A stretch of DNA of 64,000 bases from Pycnococcus provasolii (Eukaryota; Chlorophyta; Pseudoscourfieldiophyceae; Pseudoscourfieldiales), in contig CP150549.1 in the NCBI GenBank assembly GCA_049487715.1, forward strand, positions 744,001-808,000. Direction: 5' to 3'. Below are positions 30,001 through 36,727 of the stretch, one piece after another (the first letter of the stretch is position 1; the number at the start of each line of letters is the position of its first letter). The position numbers and the translations under genes were made by a program. The notes beneath the pieces are model-generated. The model was not told the DNA's origin, made no database searches, and worked only from the letters and a program-made list of their open reading frames with translations.

Positions 30001-32109
30001 CTTCTCGACGGTGACATGCACATTCTCCGACCACCCGCGCAGAGCGCGCGCCATGCCGTGTCGAATGATCTGACGCGCGCAGTGTGACGCGCGCTGACGC
30101 TGCGTCCTCATGGTCGTAGATGTTGTGTACCATGCATTCCATGCTCGTCGGAGGGTCGTCTGAGTCAAGCTCTGGAACGCACGCATCGCCATCGACTTCG
30201 ACTCCTTCTTCATGTCGATCGCGTACCGGAAGCCGCAAAGTGCCTGCCATAGCGCGCGATGCTGCATTGAGAGAAGAGCACGACGTGCCAGTGCCTCGAG
30301 CTCCATCGAGCGTGCCGTTTCGAGATGCCACTTCGAGAACGCCTTTCGCTCACATCGCTGGCATAACGCAGCCATCGCTCGCTGCGCGACGCCGCGAAGG
30401 TAGGATATCCGCCGCGCCTCTGCACGCCAGCCTTCGAGCGCGATCGACTCGCGATAGCGCACCAAACGCACAACCACCTGCCGAGCGCGATCGCGACCCG
30501 ATCTCATCGTCTCCGCCGTACTGCACCACGAATGCATCGCACTCGACAAGAGCATGTTACGGATACGAGTCACCGCCCGCAGTGCGCGACTGCGAGATGA
30601 CGTCAGAGATACCACACGATCGTGCCATCCGTCGAATGCACCCGCAAGCTCGAGCTGATGAATGCGGACGATGCACTTCTCCAGCCGAGAACGCTTCAGC
30701 TTGTCAGATTCCACAGTCGTGCGCCAGCCGTCCAGCGCCACAGCCACACGCATGTTGCAGATCCGCGTCACCGCCCGCAGTGCGCGACTGCGAGATGACG
30801 TCAGAGATACCACACGATCGTGCCATCCGTCGAATGCACCTGCAAGCTCGAGCTGATGAATGCGGACGATGCACTTCTCCAGCCGAGAACGCTTCAGCTT
30901 GTTCGACTCGGTAGTCGTGCGCCAGCCGTCCAGCGCCACAGCCATATGCATGTTGCGGATGCGAGTCACCGCCCGCAGTGCGCGACTGCGAGATGACGTC
31001 AGAGATACCACACGATCGTGCCACCCGTCGAATGCACCCGCAAGCTCGAGCTGATGAATGCGGACGATGCACTTCTCCAGCCGAGAACGCTTCAGCTTGT
31101 CAGATCTCACAGTCGTGCGCCAGCCGTCCAGCGCCACAGCCATACGCATGTTGCAGATACGTGCGACACACTTCGCGGCTCGCTTACGCTTCGCCACTGT
31201 GTCGCGCACGTTCTCCGACCACCCGCGCAGGGCGCGCGCTATGCCGTGCCGCAGGATCTGACGCGCGCAGTACGCCGCGCGGCGACGCTGCTGCCTTTGC
31301 TGCGTCGCGTGATTCTTGAAGCCGCGGAACGCTGCAGACTTTGTGATATTTCGGATTTTGCCGATGCATTTCTTGATTAGGATACGTTTTCTCGTGTTGC
31401 GATGTGTGACGTCTTGCCATTCCCAGATGATAATTTCAGCAAGTCTATAGAAGTGTTTCGTGAGTAGTCGAAATGCTCTCTGTCTTTTCGCACTTCTTCT
31501 GTTTGTTGACTTTCGTTGGTCACGCCACGCTTTAATAGCGTTTGCAAGTGTGCGCTTTGCTTTACGACTCGTGCAGAAAGCTTCGTCCCTGAGGCGTCGC
31601 ATACGGCCGTTTCGTCTTGCCTTTGCTGTATGTCTCCACACTCGCATGGTATGTCTAAGCAGAGTTCGTTTTTCCTCCTTGACAAGGCGAGCATGTTTAG
31701 CCTTTGTCACAACAGACTTCCAAGCGCGTACTTGAATTCGATAGCGGTGTCTCACCGCACGTACGGCCTGACCTCTGACGAAAGCCTTCTTGGTCGCTTC
31801 GATAGCTACATGCTTGGCCCAGGCGTGCATCGCTCTGCCTATTCTTTCCGCCCGTTTCGCAGACCTCTTCGTGTCCGCGACCATTTGTGCGAGAACCTGA
31901 GTTCTCGTCGTAAGCTTTTGCACAGTCGTGGTACTTTTCCAAGACGTGAAAGCGACCCTCATCGCCTTATCCGACCAGAGCGCCGCCCGTCTTGCGACGG
32001 TTCGCGCGAGCCTTGCAAATCCTCCGTCGTGGTTGACTTGTTCGCTGAGCATGCGCTCGAGCGCTTCGACGCGCTCGACCAGCGAGGTGCGTGGCGGCAT
32101 ACGAGGCAT
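18019..32109 (-). CDS. Giant Sfi1-repeat centrin-binding scaffold protein (about 4,696 aa)
   Basis: A single uninterrupted 14-kb frame. From about residue 45 to the last 250 residues, tryptophans recur about every 33 residues in the Sfi1 pattern: a long basic alpha-helical unit with a central A/L-x-x-A/F-x-x-W core (for example AVALDGWRTT, LAGAFDGWHDR, ALRGWSENV), well over 100 units by estimate. Sfi1 units each bind one centrin. Yeast Sfi1 has about 20, and the giant proteins of the Paramecium contractile lattice have many more. The N-terminal 40 residues contain a heptad-like VERVEALERML helix. The C-terminus is Ser/Thr-rich and holds two copies of an SAP...YYD...REELRR motif. Inference: an extended centrin-decorated filament of the basal body or flagellar root. 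The start ATG is at 32109 (alternative 32100). Confidence 0.88.
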   Translation of the reverse strand: MPRMPPRTSLVERVEALERMLSEQVNHDGGFARLARTVARRAALWSDKAMRVAFTSWKSTTTVQKLTTRTQVLAQMVADTKRSAKRAERIGRAMHAWAKHVAIEATKKAFVRGQAVRAVRHRYRIQVRAWKSVVTKAKHARLVKEEKRTLLRHTMRVWRHTAKARRNGRMRRLRDEAFCTSRKAKRTLANAIKAWRDQRKSTNRRSAKRQRAFRLLTKHFYRLAEIIIWEWQDVTHRNTRKRILIKKCIGKIRNITKSAAFRGFKNHATQQRQQRRRAAYCARQILRHGIARALRGWSENVRDTVAKRKRAAKCVARICNMRMAVALDGWRTTVRSDKLKRSRLEKCIVRIHQLELAGAFDGWHDRVVSLTSSRSRALRAVTRIRNMHMAVALDGWRTTTESNKLKRSRLEKCIVRIHQLELAGAFDGWHDRVVSLTSSRSRALRAVTRICNMRVAVALDGWRTTVESDKLKRSRLEKCIVRIHQLELAGAFDGWHDRVVSLTSSRSRALRAVTRIRNMLLSSAMHSWCSTAETMRSGRDRARQVVVRLVRYRESIALEGWRAEARRISYLRGVAQRAMAALCQRCERKAFSKWHLETARSMELEALARRALLSMQHRALWQALCGFRYAIDMKKESKSMAMRAFQSLTQTTLRRAWNAWYTTSTTMRTQRQRASHCARQIIRHGMARALRGWSENVHVTVEKRHRAAKCVARIRNMRVAVALDGWRNASLDAHRHRSLLRRAASAFRWHDMRRGFMGWCVIVQYMQAMRSVVSRHLGRLRHRSAWHAWNQWRERIELKHLVDGKRDVLTLAIRRVMHVRQSAAFRGFKNHATQQRQQRRRAAYCARQILRHGIARALRGWSENVRDTVAKRKRAAKCVARICNMRMAVALDGWRTTTESNKLKRSRLEKCIVRIHQLELAGAFDGWHDRVVSLTSSRSRALRAVTRIRNMHMAVALDGWRTTTESNKLKRSRLEKCIVRIHQLELAGAFDGWHDRVVSLTSSRSRALRAVTRIRNMLLSSAMHSWCSTAETMRSGRDRARQVVVRLVRYRESIALEGWRAEARRISYLRGVAQRAMAALCQRCERKAFSKWHLETARSMELEALARRALLSMQHRALWQALCGFRYAIDMKKESKSMAMRAFQSLTQTTLRRAWNAWYTTSTTMRTQRQRASHCARQIIRHGMARALRGWSENVHVTVEKRHRAAKCVARIRNMRVAVALDGWRNASLDAHRHRSLLRRAASAFRWHDMRRGFMGWCVIVQYMQAMRSVVSRHLGRLRYRSAWHAWNQWRERIELKHLVDGKRDVLTLAIRRVMHVRQSAAFRGFKNHATQQRQQRRRAAYCARQILRHGIARALRGWSENVRDTVAKRKRAAKCVARICNMRMAVALDGWRTTVESDKLKRSRLEKCIVRIHQLELAGAFDGWHDRVVSLTSSRSRALRAVTRIRNMLLSNAMHSWCSTAETMRSGRDRARQVVVRLVRYRESIALEGWRAEARRISYLRGVAQRAMAALCQRCERKAFSKWHLETARSMELEALARRALLSMQHRALWQALCGFRYAIDMKKESKSMAMRAFQSLTQTILRRAWNAWYTTSTTMRTQRQRASHCARQIIRHGMARALRGWSENVHVTVEKRHRAAKCVARIRNMRVAVALDGWRNASLDAHRHRSLLRRAASAFRWHDMRRGFMGWCVIVQYMQAMRSVVSRHLGRLRYRSAWHAWNQWRERIELKHLVDGKRDVLTLAIRRVMHVRQSAAFRGFKNHATQQRQQRRRAAYCARQILRHGIARALRGWSENVRDTVAKRKRAAKCVARICNMRMAVALDGWRTTVESDKLKRSRLEKCIVRIHQLELAGAFDGWHDRVVSLTSSRSRALRAVTRIRNMHMAVALDGWRTTTESNKLKRSRLEKCIVRIHQLELAGAFDGWHDRVVSLTSSRSRALRAVTRIRNMHMAVALDGWRSASLDANRLRSLLRRAASAFRWHDMRRGFMGWCVIVQYMQAMRSVVSRHLGRLRYRSAWHAWNQWRERIELKHLVDGKRDVLTLAIRRVMHVRQSAAFRGFKNHATQQRQQRRRAAYCARQILRHGIARALRGWSENVRDTVAKRKRAAKCVARICNMRMAVALDGWRTTVRSDKLKRSRLEKCIVRIHQLELAGAFDGWHDRVVSLTSSRSRALRAVTRIRNMLLSSAMHSWCSTAETMRSGRDRARQVVVRLVRYRESIALEGWRAEARRISYLRGVAQRAMAALCQRCERKAFSKWHLETARSMELEALARRALLSMQHRALWQALCGFRYAIDMKKESKSMAMRAFQSLTQTTLRRAWNAWYTTSTTMRTQRQRASHCARQIIRHGMARALRGWSENVHVTVEKRHRAAKCVARIRNMRVAVALDGWRSASLDAHRHRSLLRRAASAFRWHDMRRGFMGWCVIVQYMQAMRSVVSRHLGRLRYRSAWHAWNQWRERIELKHLVDGKRDVLTLAIRRVMHVRQSAAFRGFKNHATQQRQQRRRAAYCARQILRHGIARALRGWSENVRDTVAKRKRAAKCVARICNMRVSVALDGWRTTVESDKLKRSRLEKCIVRIHQLELAGAFDGWHDRVVSLTSSRSRALRAVTRIRNMRMAVALDGWRTTTESNKLKRSRLEKCIVRIHQLELAGAFDGWHDRVVSLTSSRSRALRAVTRIRNMHMAVALDGWRSASLDADRHRSLLRRAASAFRWHDMRRGFMGWCVIVQYMQAMRSVVSRHLGRLRHRSAWHAWNQWRERIELKHLVDGKRDVLTLAIRRVMHVRQSAAFRGFKNHATQQRQQRRRAAYCARQILRHGIARALRGWSENVRDTVAKRKRAAKCVARICNMRMAVALDGWRTTTESNKLKRSRLEKCIVRIHQLELAGAFDGWHDRVVSLTSSRSRALRAVTRIRNMHMAVALDGWRTTTESNKLKRSRLEKCIVRIHQLELAGAFDGWHDRVVSLTSSRSRALRAVTRIRNMHMAVALDGWRSASLDANRLRSLLRRAASAFRWHDMRRGFMGWCVIVQYMQAMRSVVSRHLGRLRYRSAWHAWNQWRERIELKHLVDGKRDVLTLAIRRVMHVRQSAAFRGFKNHATQQRQQRRRAAYCARQILRHGIARALRGWSENVRDTVAKRKRAAKCVARICNMRMAVALDGWRTTTESNKLKRSRLEKCIVRIHQLELAGAFDGWHDRVVSLTSSRSRALRAVTRIRNMHMAVALDGWRSASLDANRLRSLLRRAASAFRWHDMRRGFMGWCVIVQYMQAMRSVVSRHLGRLRYRSAWHAWNQWRERIELKHLVDGKRDVLTLAIRRVMHVRQSAAFRGFKNHATQQRQRRRAAYCARQILRHGIARALRGWSENVRDTVAKRKRAAKCVARICNMRMAVALDGWRTTTESNKLKRSRLEKCIVRIHQLELAGAFDGWHDRVVSLTSSRSRALRAVTRIRNMLLSSAMHSWCSTAETMRSGRDRARQVVVRLVRYRESIALEGWRAEARRISYLRGVAQRAMAALCQRCERKAFSKWHLETARSMELEALARRALLSMQHRALWQALCGFRYAIDMKKESKSMAMRAFQSLTQTTLRRAWNAWLKLKSVCQVSRGIANRAFKRMLRGRLHRVMNSWIDFVLKARRSRKLLRRAAYSFGKALLRKGWNRWVWMADELRVHRSLLIRSIQKMRMVIAHRAFSGWLDATLNLRRQRACARRSAASFVHRHQALAYRAWAMVVYDRYRIANAERLLLHMRKRPLAMALESWKAMMWERWTIRRAVLRLCRVRLAAAFAGWTDAMAETSRLRGLYDAALRRMSAHVLWSAYSSWMTFLALRRAEHATALKAVKTMRMLHEHHAFSGWLDFTATTFAQRALALRHMQKMRMVTAHRAFSGWLDAALNLRRQRACARRSVASFVHRHQALAYRAWAMVVYDRYRIANAERLLLHMRKRPLAMALESWKAMMWERWTIRRAVLRLCRVRLAAAFAGWTDAMAETSRLRGLYDAALRRMSAHVLWSAYSSWMTFLALRRAEHATALKAVKTMRMLHEHHAFSGWLDFTATTFAQRALALRHMQKMRMVTAHRAFSGWLDATLNLRRLRACARRSAASFVHRHQALAYRAWAMVVYDRYRIANAERLLLHMRKRPLAMALESWKAMMWERWTIRRAVLRLCRVRLAAAFAGWTAVMAETSRLRGLYDAALRRMSAHVLWSAYSSWMTFLALRRAEHATALKAVKTMRMLHEHHAFSGWLDFTATTFAQRALALRHMQKMRMVTAHRAFSGWLDAALNLRRLRACARRSVASFVHRHQALAYRAWAMVVYDRYRIASVKRVILHMRKHPLAMALESWKAMMWERWTIRRAVLRLRHIRLAAAFTGWAAVMAEISRLRGVYHTAHDRMGARKLWSAHSSWITLMKMRMKLRVKYSLRTRLTRRTLFDFFSHWKLLAHRISFCRLCMERMSGRLSTRRFQACFHGWRTTAAEINIYWKKVVHFGAYYFDTILRRAYHQWREMVKHQKRRVSVFRIVTRRRERTQIRMHFNAWRHQMHVDKDMDRVISANTELRRMLEIESARVVRVVQCRMRNIDMRVYRERRRKTFDAWRMAVLRAQRAHRSLSMIRDPSRSSTFQTQYNAAFQMTGTSNPMSRRTGSQDGHGQQSAPHATRYYDDIREELRRAATPSPTSSGTGLQSEHRQLSAPPTLYYDGLREELKRLKES
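18950..21090 (-). repeat. 579-nt in-frame tandem repeats near the 3' end of the Sfi1 giant
   Basis: Landmark words recur at exactly 579-nt intervals (for example at 19313, 19892, 20471 and, diverged, 21050). This makes three nearly identical full units plus partial flanking ones. Each unit codes for 193 residues, that is several Sfi1-type helices, so the frame is preserved. Differences between units are a few single-base changes, which points to recent duplication or gene conversion. Confidence 0.9.
22113..31293 (-). repeat. Higher-order repeat array with 198-nt step sizes inside the Sfi1 giant
   Basis: The anchor word gcctttgctgcg, which encodes part of the ATQQRQQRRRAAYC segment, occurs nine times, at 22113, 22815, 23715, 24615, 25911, 26811, 28107, 29601 and 31293. 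Successive spacings are 702, 900, 900, 1296, 900, 1296, 1494 and 1692 nt. Every difference is a multiple of 198 nt, which is 66 codons or two Sfi1 units. The inserted modules are mostly the LDGWRTT/FDGWHDR pair; some copies carry a different block containing MHSWCSTAE. Copies are nearly identical at the DNA level, and one copy (22113) has lost one codon. Confidence 0.9.
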
Positions 32110-32732
32110 CCTCAAGTTCAGCCTTAAGGTGTCCTTCTACTGTACTGCAAACTAAGCACGATGCTCACTCAGAGGCTCAGATATCGGCGGAGGCCATTGC
32201 AACGTTTCCAGGTGCCACTAAACCTTTCTTGATGGCCAGGTCCCCGAGCGGCGAGCGCCCAGTCAGACAGTCAGATACTGATGAAAAGTAGTTCTTAGGA
32301 CTGTGGTTATGGTCGCTTTCTGGATCGCGATCATCGGGGCCCCTCCCCCGATCGATCGCGATCAATTCCAATTCCGCCTTTCTTCCCTCCGTCGTTCCGT
32401 TTTCCCACTCAACTTTCATGCGCCTCCCACTCACTCGTGAATTTCGTGATCACGTGATGTTTGGCTTTGGGCGCCGATGTCGAGTAGACACTAGTACTAC
32501 GATACTCTTCTTCGAAAACTCCACATGGAAAAGCCACCTTATCCCCCCCCCCGTCTGGTGACGTCCTCAGAACCCTAATCACCCTAACCCTAACCCTAAC
32601 CCTAACCCTAACCTCCTGCCCTGGCCTTGGGATCGTTCTTCGAAATCTTCGAAATCTCGCGCGCAGCCGTCGAGCAACGAGAAAGTGGTGTGTGTGCTGC
32701 CTGCCTGCTTCACTCTTCACTCTTCTCACTCA
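32110..32732. promoter_or_regulatory. Divergent promoter region of Sfi1 giant and UNC45
   Basis: This 623-nt region separates two divergent genes. It holds a C homopolymer near 32544-32552 and a telomere-type array (listed separately). No reading frame looks real. Core promoter elements were not identified. Confidence 0.5.
32573..32613. repeat. Telomere-type (CCCTAA)n array
   Basis: One CCCTAA unit at 32573 and five perfect consecutive CCCTAA units at 32582-32611 lie about 120 nt upstream of the UNC45 start, in the region shared with the Sfi1 giant. Confidence 0.92.
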
Positions 32733-35700
32733 ATGGTTTCGTCAGGCTACCACGCCGATGCCGAGGCGTTTGTGAATTCTTTCACGCAGCCACGAGATGA
32801 AGAAAAAGTTATCGCGGACGTCGTCGAAAAAACGCGACGCGCGAAACTTCAGGAAGTGACGGACAAAGACGTACTCGCGATCAAGAAAACGGCAGACGAC
32901 CTTGTGCGAGCGGGAAAACACGAACAGGCGCTTGGGGAATACGAAGCGTGCTTGGCCAAGCTCGACCAGTACGAGGAACGAGACGAAGGATCAAAGATGA
33001 TTGCGGCGTGCCATGGAAATAGGGCACTCTGCTACCTGAAGTTGAAGCAGTATGCGAACGCAGAGAACGAGGCAACCAAGGCATTAAACGTGCAACACGG
33101 AGGGACGGCTGCAAATCAAGAGAAGTGCCTTTACCGGCGCGCGCTCGCGAGACAGGCGCTTGGAGTGCGACTCAACGGTGCCGTGGAAGACTGCCACGAG
33201 GCGCTCAGGATTACGCCCGAAAATCCCGTCGTTCTGAAGCTGTGGATGGAGCTCAAGACGATGAGTGCGGGTGCCAAGGGAACCACAACCGCAGACGTCG
33301 ATGCGCTCGTTGATGCGCCGACGGCGAGCGACGCGACGCTCGTTCCTTTAGCAGCGATACGTGTGAAGTGCATGGATGCTGACGACGGCTTGGCGTACGC
33401 GCGCGCCACGCTCTCTCACCCGCTTGGCTGGCCCGCCCTCTGGCGCGGAGTTGTTGGTGACTGCGGCGCCGAATCAGATGGAGTGCTTGGGCCTGTGGGC
33501 AATAGCACCGCAGCTGTACCGTCGCCCGACCGTGCGGCAAGAATTGCAAAGGTTACGTCGCACCCGAGAAGCTTTGTAGCTGCGGCAAACGCGGTAACGT
33601 GTGTGGCTCACCGCGTGCCCCCTGAAGAGTTCCGTGCACATATCAACGCGCTTGTCGCGGCGCCAATTCGTGCCGATCGCGGGCTGGCTGCACGTGCTAT
33701 AGCCGCGCACTTCTGCCGCGCTGGTGGCGAAGAATTGCGCGATGCCGCCGAAAAGGCTTTGGCAGCAGGCGGTGATCAAGAAGGAAAGTCATCAGCTGAG
33801 TTTCGGGTTCTGGGTGCGTATGCCAACCCTGGCGAGGGCAAGCTAAAGCACACCAATGCTGAGGCGCGTGCCGGTGACGCGATTCTGAGTGGCTTGCAGG
33901 CATATGCCACCATTGTTAGGGCCATCACGGACGACGCGAAGGACGGGTCATACCCAATTCAAGGTGGGCTTTTGACTGACGTTGACGTTGAAAGGTGGTG
34001 TATGGTTGGACTTCATTGGGGGTTGGATCGACTGCGACTCGATGCAAGGTGTCCCGCTGGTGGCGCATCACCCGCGCGCGTGAGATTCGCGGCATTGCGA
34101 TTAGTGTCGTTCACAGCAAGTTGCTGTGCACGGGCGCGCAGAGAGCTCTTAGCAGATCCACGCATGCTGCGCAGGATTGCATGTTGCGCTAGCGGCATTA
34201 ATTTAGCTGCCGAAGAAGGACAAACGAGAGGAGGTGGTGCTCTCGTGCCCACTTCGGAAGTGCTGCAATCCGCATCCAATTCAACTGATGAACCTACCTT
34301 AGAGCACTTCGAGTCACCATTGGCTGCTTTATCGATGGCGCTTGTCTCAGATTCTACAGACTCCGATGCGCAGCCTCTGGCTGCGCTGGCACATGCAGCT
34401 AGGGACGTACTTCTTCAGTGCATTGCACGGCATGCGGGCATATTCAACTCTAGTGGCGATGTCGACCCGGCAAGCACGCTCGAGGGTCCACTTGCTCTCT
34501 TGGCAGCCCTCTTACTTGTTGAGGGAAGCGGTAGCGAAGGGAAAGGCACAATCTCGGCACTATGCGAGGGGTCGGGAACCCCTGATCAGCAAGGTGCCTC
34601 GTCTGAGGGAGAAGTGGTCATCACCGCGTCGGATGTGGTGGAAACACGCGACAGCCTTCTCGCCCTGGCTTATCTTGGCCTTCCCGCGGACCTAAGCAGC
34701 GAGAGTGTGCGATCAGCGCCCATGGCATACGCGCCGATACGTGTGAAGTGTCTCGAGCTGATGGCTTCCATGGCAGGAAGCGAAGTCGGACGAGACTCTC
34801 TGTCACAACGCCCTGCATGCCTTCACGTTCTTGCTCTGGCTGCCGCAGATGTAAACCAGCCTGCAGCGCGTGGATCGGCGGCGTCTGCGCTCGCCCAATT
34901 TTCTGCTTCAAGTTCGAGTGGTGATTCGAATAGCTCAAAGGAAGGTCGAGCGATAAGCAAAGAGAATGCGGGATCGCTCATGAGTGTTGCAACGGAGTCC
35001 GCCATTGCGCTGCTTCGAGCAACAGGCACATCTCACCAAGGTGCGGACCGTGCGGTGGAGTGCCTTGCTCTTGCAACCGCTACCGGCCAGCGTGGTTGTG
35101 TTGCAGCGCGCAATGCACTCGCGATAGATTCGGCAGCTATCCGCGGCCTTTTGCAGTGCTTGAGTCCACCGGCGGCAAAATCTAATTCCATCATCACGCG
35201 AGGCGCTGCGGTGCCACCTTCACCGAGCTATGCTTTTGGTGCACCAGCCGCTCGTGCCGAGGGGGCTGGCTCTGCTGCTGCGACTACATACCTTGCCGTT
35301 GAGCTGATCGCCTCTGTTGCGCAAAGCCTCGAGGAGGCGCGGCGTTCGGCGCTAGCTGAGAAAGGAATCGACGCAGCGGAGTTTACCAAAGTGATGGAAC
35401 TTCAAGCTCAGGTCACATCAAAAGCTGGTGGTACGGGAGAATCTGAAATGCCGGAGATGGATGCAGCTGACAACGTAAGGGCCCGCCGCCAGGCGCTTGT
35501 TGATGCTGGCGCTGCTCGTGGCTTGGCTGATGTGCTTCGTTCCTACCGACGATATGTGATGCAGTCAGAGTTGGAACGAAAGGCGGGTGGAAATGTGGCC
35601 CCATCTGTGACCACTGCTCGTCTAGCAGCGCGCGCTCTAAAGGACCTAGCCTTTGAGACAGGTACTCGTGGCCGTTTGGCATCTGATGGTGTGCTGAAAG

Positions 35701-36659
35701 CATGTGCATTGATCGGCTCCATGGGGGGCGCTGTGGCGGATTCTCAGAGGGAGGCACACGAGGCATGTCGACACGACGCCCTTTGGTGCGCTGCCAGAGT
35801 GCTCATTACAACAGACCCTCGCCTCCTTGATGCGCCGATGCTGCTAGGACTCTGCGGGCCCATTCTTCTCAACGCAGAAAGCTCTGAACAGGATCTTTGT
35901 TGCTTTGAAAGTCTTCTGGCACTTACAAATCTAGCTGGACTGCCCGAGCCGCACGAGCACGCCAATCGTATTGCCGACCTCCCTACACCTCACCTGTCAG
36001 CGACAAATGTACCCGGAGGTGGTGGCGTGCACATCATTTACAAGCTTCTCTTCAAGGATCACACGCTCATACGTCGCGCTGTACTTGAGCTATTGTGCAA
36101 TCTATCACAGACGGAGGCATTTTATGAATACAACATGCCGTATGAATTCTTTCACAACAACAGACGCCCGAGCTCGACAATTCGCCCCAACGAGGATGCC
36201 TTGAAGTTATTTGTTTCCTTACTTGAAGACGTGCAGGATGATCCGAAATCGGCGCAGGCGTTGACGGCAATGCTGAGCAGTCTGTGCATTTACCCGTGTG
36301 TTGCAAAACGGCTATGCTCACACAAGCTTCAGGGGGTTGCGAGTTTCGTTGCCCTCATCTCAGGTCGGGATCCATTTCTTGCGCGTCGAGCTCTGGCTTG
36401 CATTGAATATCTAGCCATGAGCGTGCCGCAGGTGAGTGCTCCTGTCTTCCAGAAGTTGAGCGTTGGCACCATAATCAAGCAGCTTGAGAATGGCAGTTCG
36501 CCATGCTTTGAAGGCGCCGATGCCGACGAATTCTCTGCCTCACAGGAAGCGATGGAGTATGAGCGTGGCGAACTACGTGATTCCGCCAAACAGGTTCTTG
36601 AGATTTTGTCCAAGGCGGCGGACGAATCAGCAAAGCCTGAGGGGGGCGGGTGCTTGTGA
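32733..36659 (+). CDS. UNC45: UNC45-type TPR/UCS myosin chaperone
   Basis: UNC45 proteins fold myosin heads, using an N-terminal TPR domain that binds Hsp90/Hsp70 and a C-terminal armadillo-type UCS domain. In this 1,308-aa protein, three TPRs lie at about residues 45-165 (ADDLVRAGKHEQALGEYEAC, an ACHGNRALCYLKLKQY segment and YRRALARQALG). The C-terminal part has the UCS signature FESLLALTNLAGLP followed by LLFKDHTLIRRAVLELLCNL, close to animal UNC45. The region between is armadillo-like, longer than in animal UNC45 (about 930 aa total) and enriched in Ser/Gly/Ala insertions. ATG 32733 (MVSSGYHAD) is the first in-frame ATG. Its presence implies at least one myosin client in this alga. Confidence 0.82.
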   Translation: MVSSGYHADAEAFVNSFTQPRDEEKVIADVVEKTRRAKLQEVTDKDVLAIKKTADDLVRAGKHEQALGEYEACLAKLDQYEERDEGSKMIAACHGNRALCYLKLKQYANAENEATKALNVQHGGTAANQEKCLYRRALARQALGVRLNGAVEDCHEALRITPENPVVLKLWMELKTMSAGAKGTTTADVDALVDAPTASDATLVPLAAIRVKCMDADDGLAYARATLSHPLGWPALWRGVVGDCGAESDGVLGPVGNSTAAVPSPDRAARIAKVTSHPRSFVAAANAVTCVAHRVPPEEFRAHINALVAAPIRADRGLAARAIAAHFCRAGGEELRDAAEKALAAGGDQEGKSSAEFRVLGAYANPGEGKLKHTNAEARAGDAILSGLQAYATIVRAITDDAKDGSYPIQGGLLTDVDVERWCMVGLHWGLDRLRLDARCPAGGASPARVRFAALRLVSFTASCCARARRELLADPRMLRRIACCASGINLAAEEGQTRGGGALVPTSEVLQSASNSTDEPTLEHFESPLAALSMALVSDSTDSDAQPLAALAHAARDVLLQCIARHAGIFNSSGDVDPASTLEGPLALLAALLLVEGSGSEGKGTISALCEGSGTPDQQGASSEGEVVITASDVVETRDSLLALAYLGLPADLSSESVRSAPMAYAPIRVKCLELMASMAGSEVGRDSLSQRPACLHVLALAAADVNQPAARGSAASALAQFSASSSSGDSNSSKEGRAISKENAGSLMSVATESAIALLRATGTSHQGADRAVECLALATATGQRGCVAARNALAIDSAAIRGLLQCLSPPAAKSNSIITRGAAVPPSPSYAFGAPAARAEGAGSAAATTYLAVELIASVAQSLEEARRSALAEKGIDAAEFTKVMELQAQVTSKAGGTGESEMPEMDAADNVRARRQALVDAGAARGLADVLRSYRRYVMQSELERKAGGNVAPSVTTARLAARALKDLAFETGTRGRLASDGVLKACALIGSMGGAVADSQREAHEACRHDALWCAARVLITTDPRLLDAPMLLGLCGPILLNAESSEQDLCCFESLLALTNLAGLPEPHEHANRIADLPTPHLSATNVPGGGGVHIIYKLLFKDHTLIRRAVLELLCNLSQTEAFYEYNMPYEFFHNNRRPSSTIRPNEDALKLFVSLLEDVQDDPKSAQALTAMLSSLCIYPCVAKRLCSHKLQGVASFVALISGRDPFLARRALACIEYLAMSVPQVSAPVFQKLSVGTIIKQLENGSSPCFEGADADEFSASQEAMEYERGELRDSAKQVLEILSKAADESAKPEGGGCL

Positions 36660-36727
36660 TTTATTGAGTATGTTTGTTTAGAAAAGATACTGTAGTCTAT
36701 GTAGAATTGGCTTACACCCACCATAAT

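Noticed and set aside
18950-31293. Regular repeats that could be mistaken for a CRISPR array or satellite
   Set aside because: Units are hundreds of bases, have no unique spacers and are all in frame within one protein. They encode Sfi1 helices.
18180-31750. Dozens of open frames on the plus strand and in other minus frames inside the Sfi1 giant, recurring at fixed intervals
   Set aside because: They are shadows: because the coding DNA repeats, every antisense frame repeats too. Their translations have no domain pattern and the W-x33 pattern exists only in the long minus frame.
32573-32613. CCCTAA array as a chromosome end
   Set aside because: Coding genes continue on both sides, and similar short arrays occur many times between genes, in both orientations.
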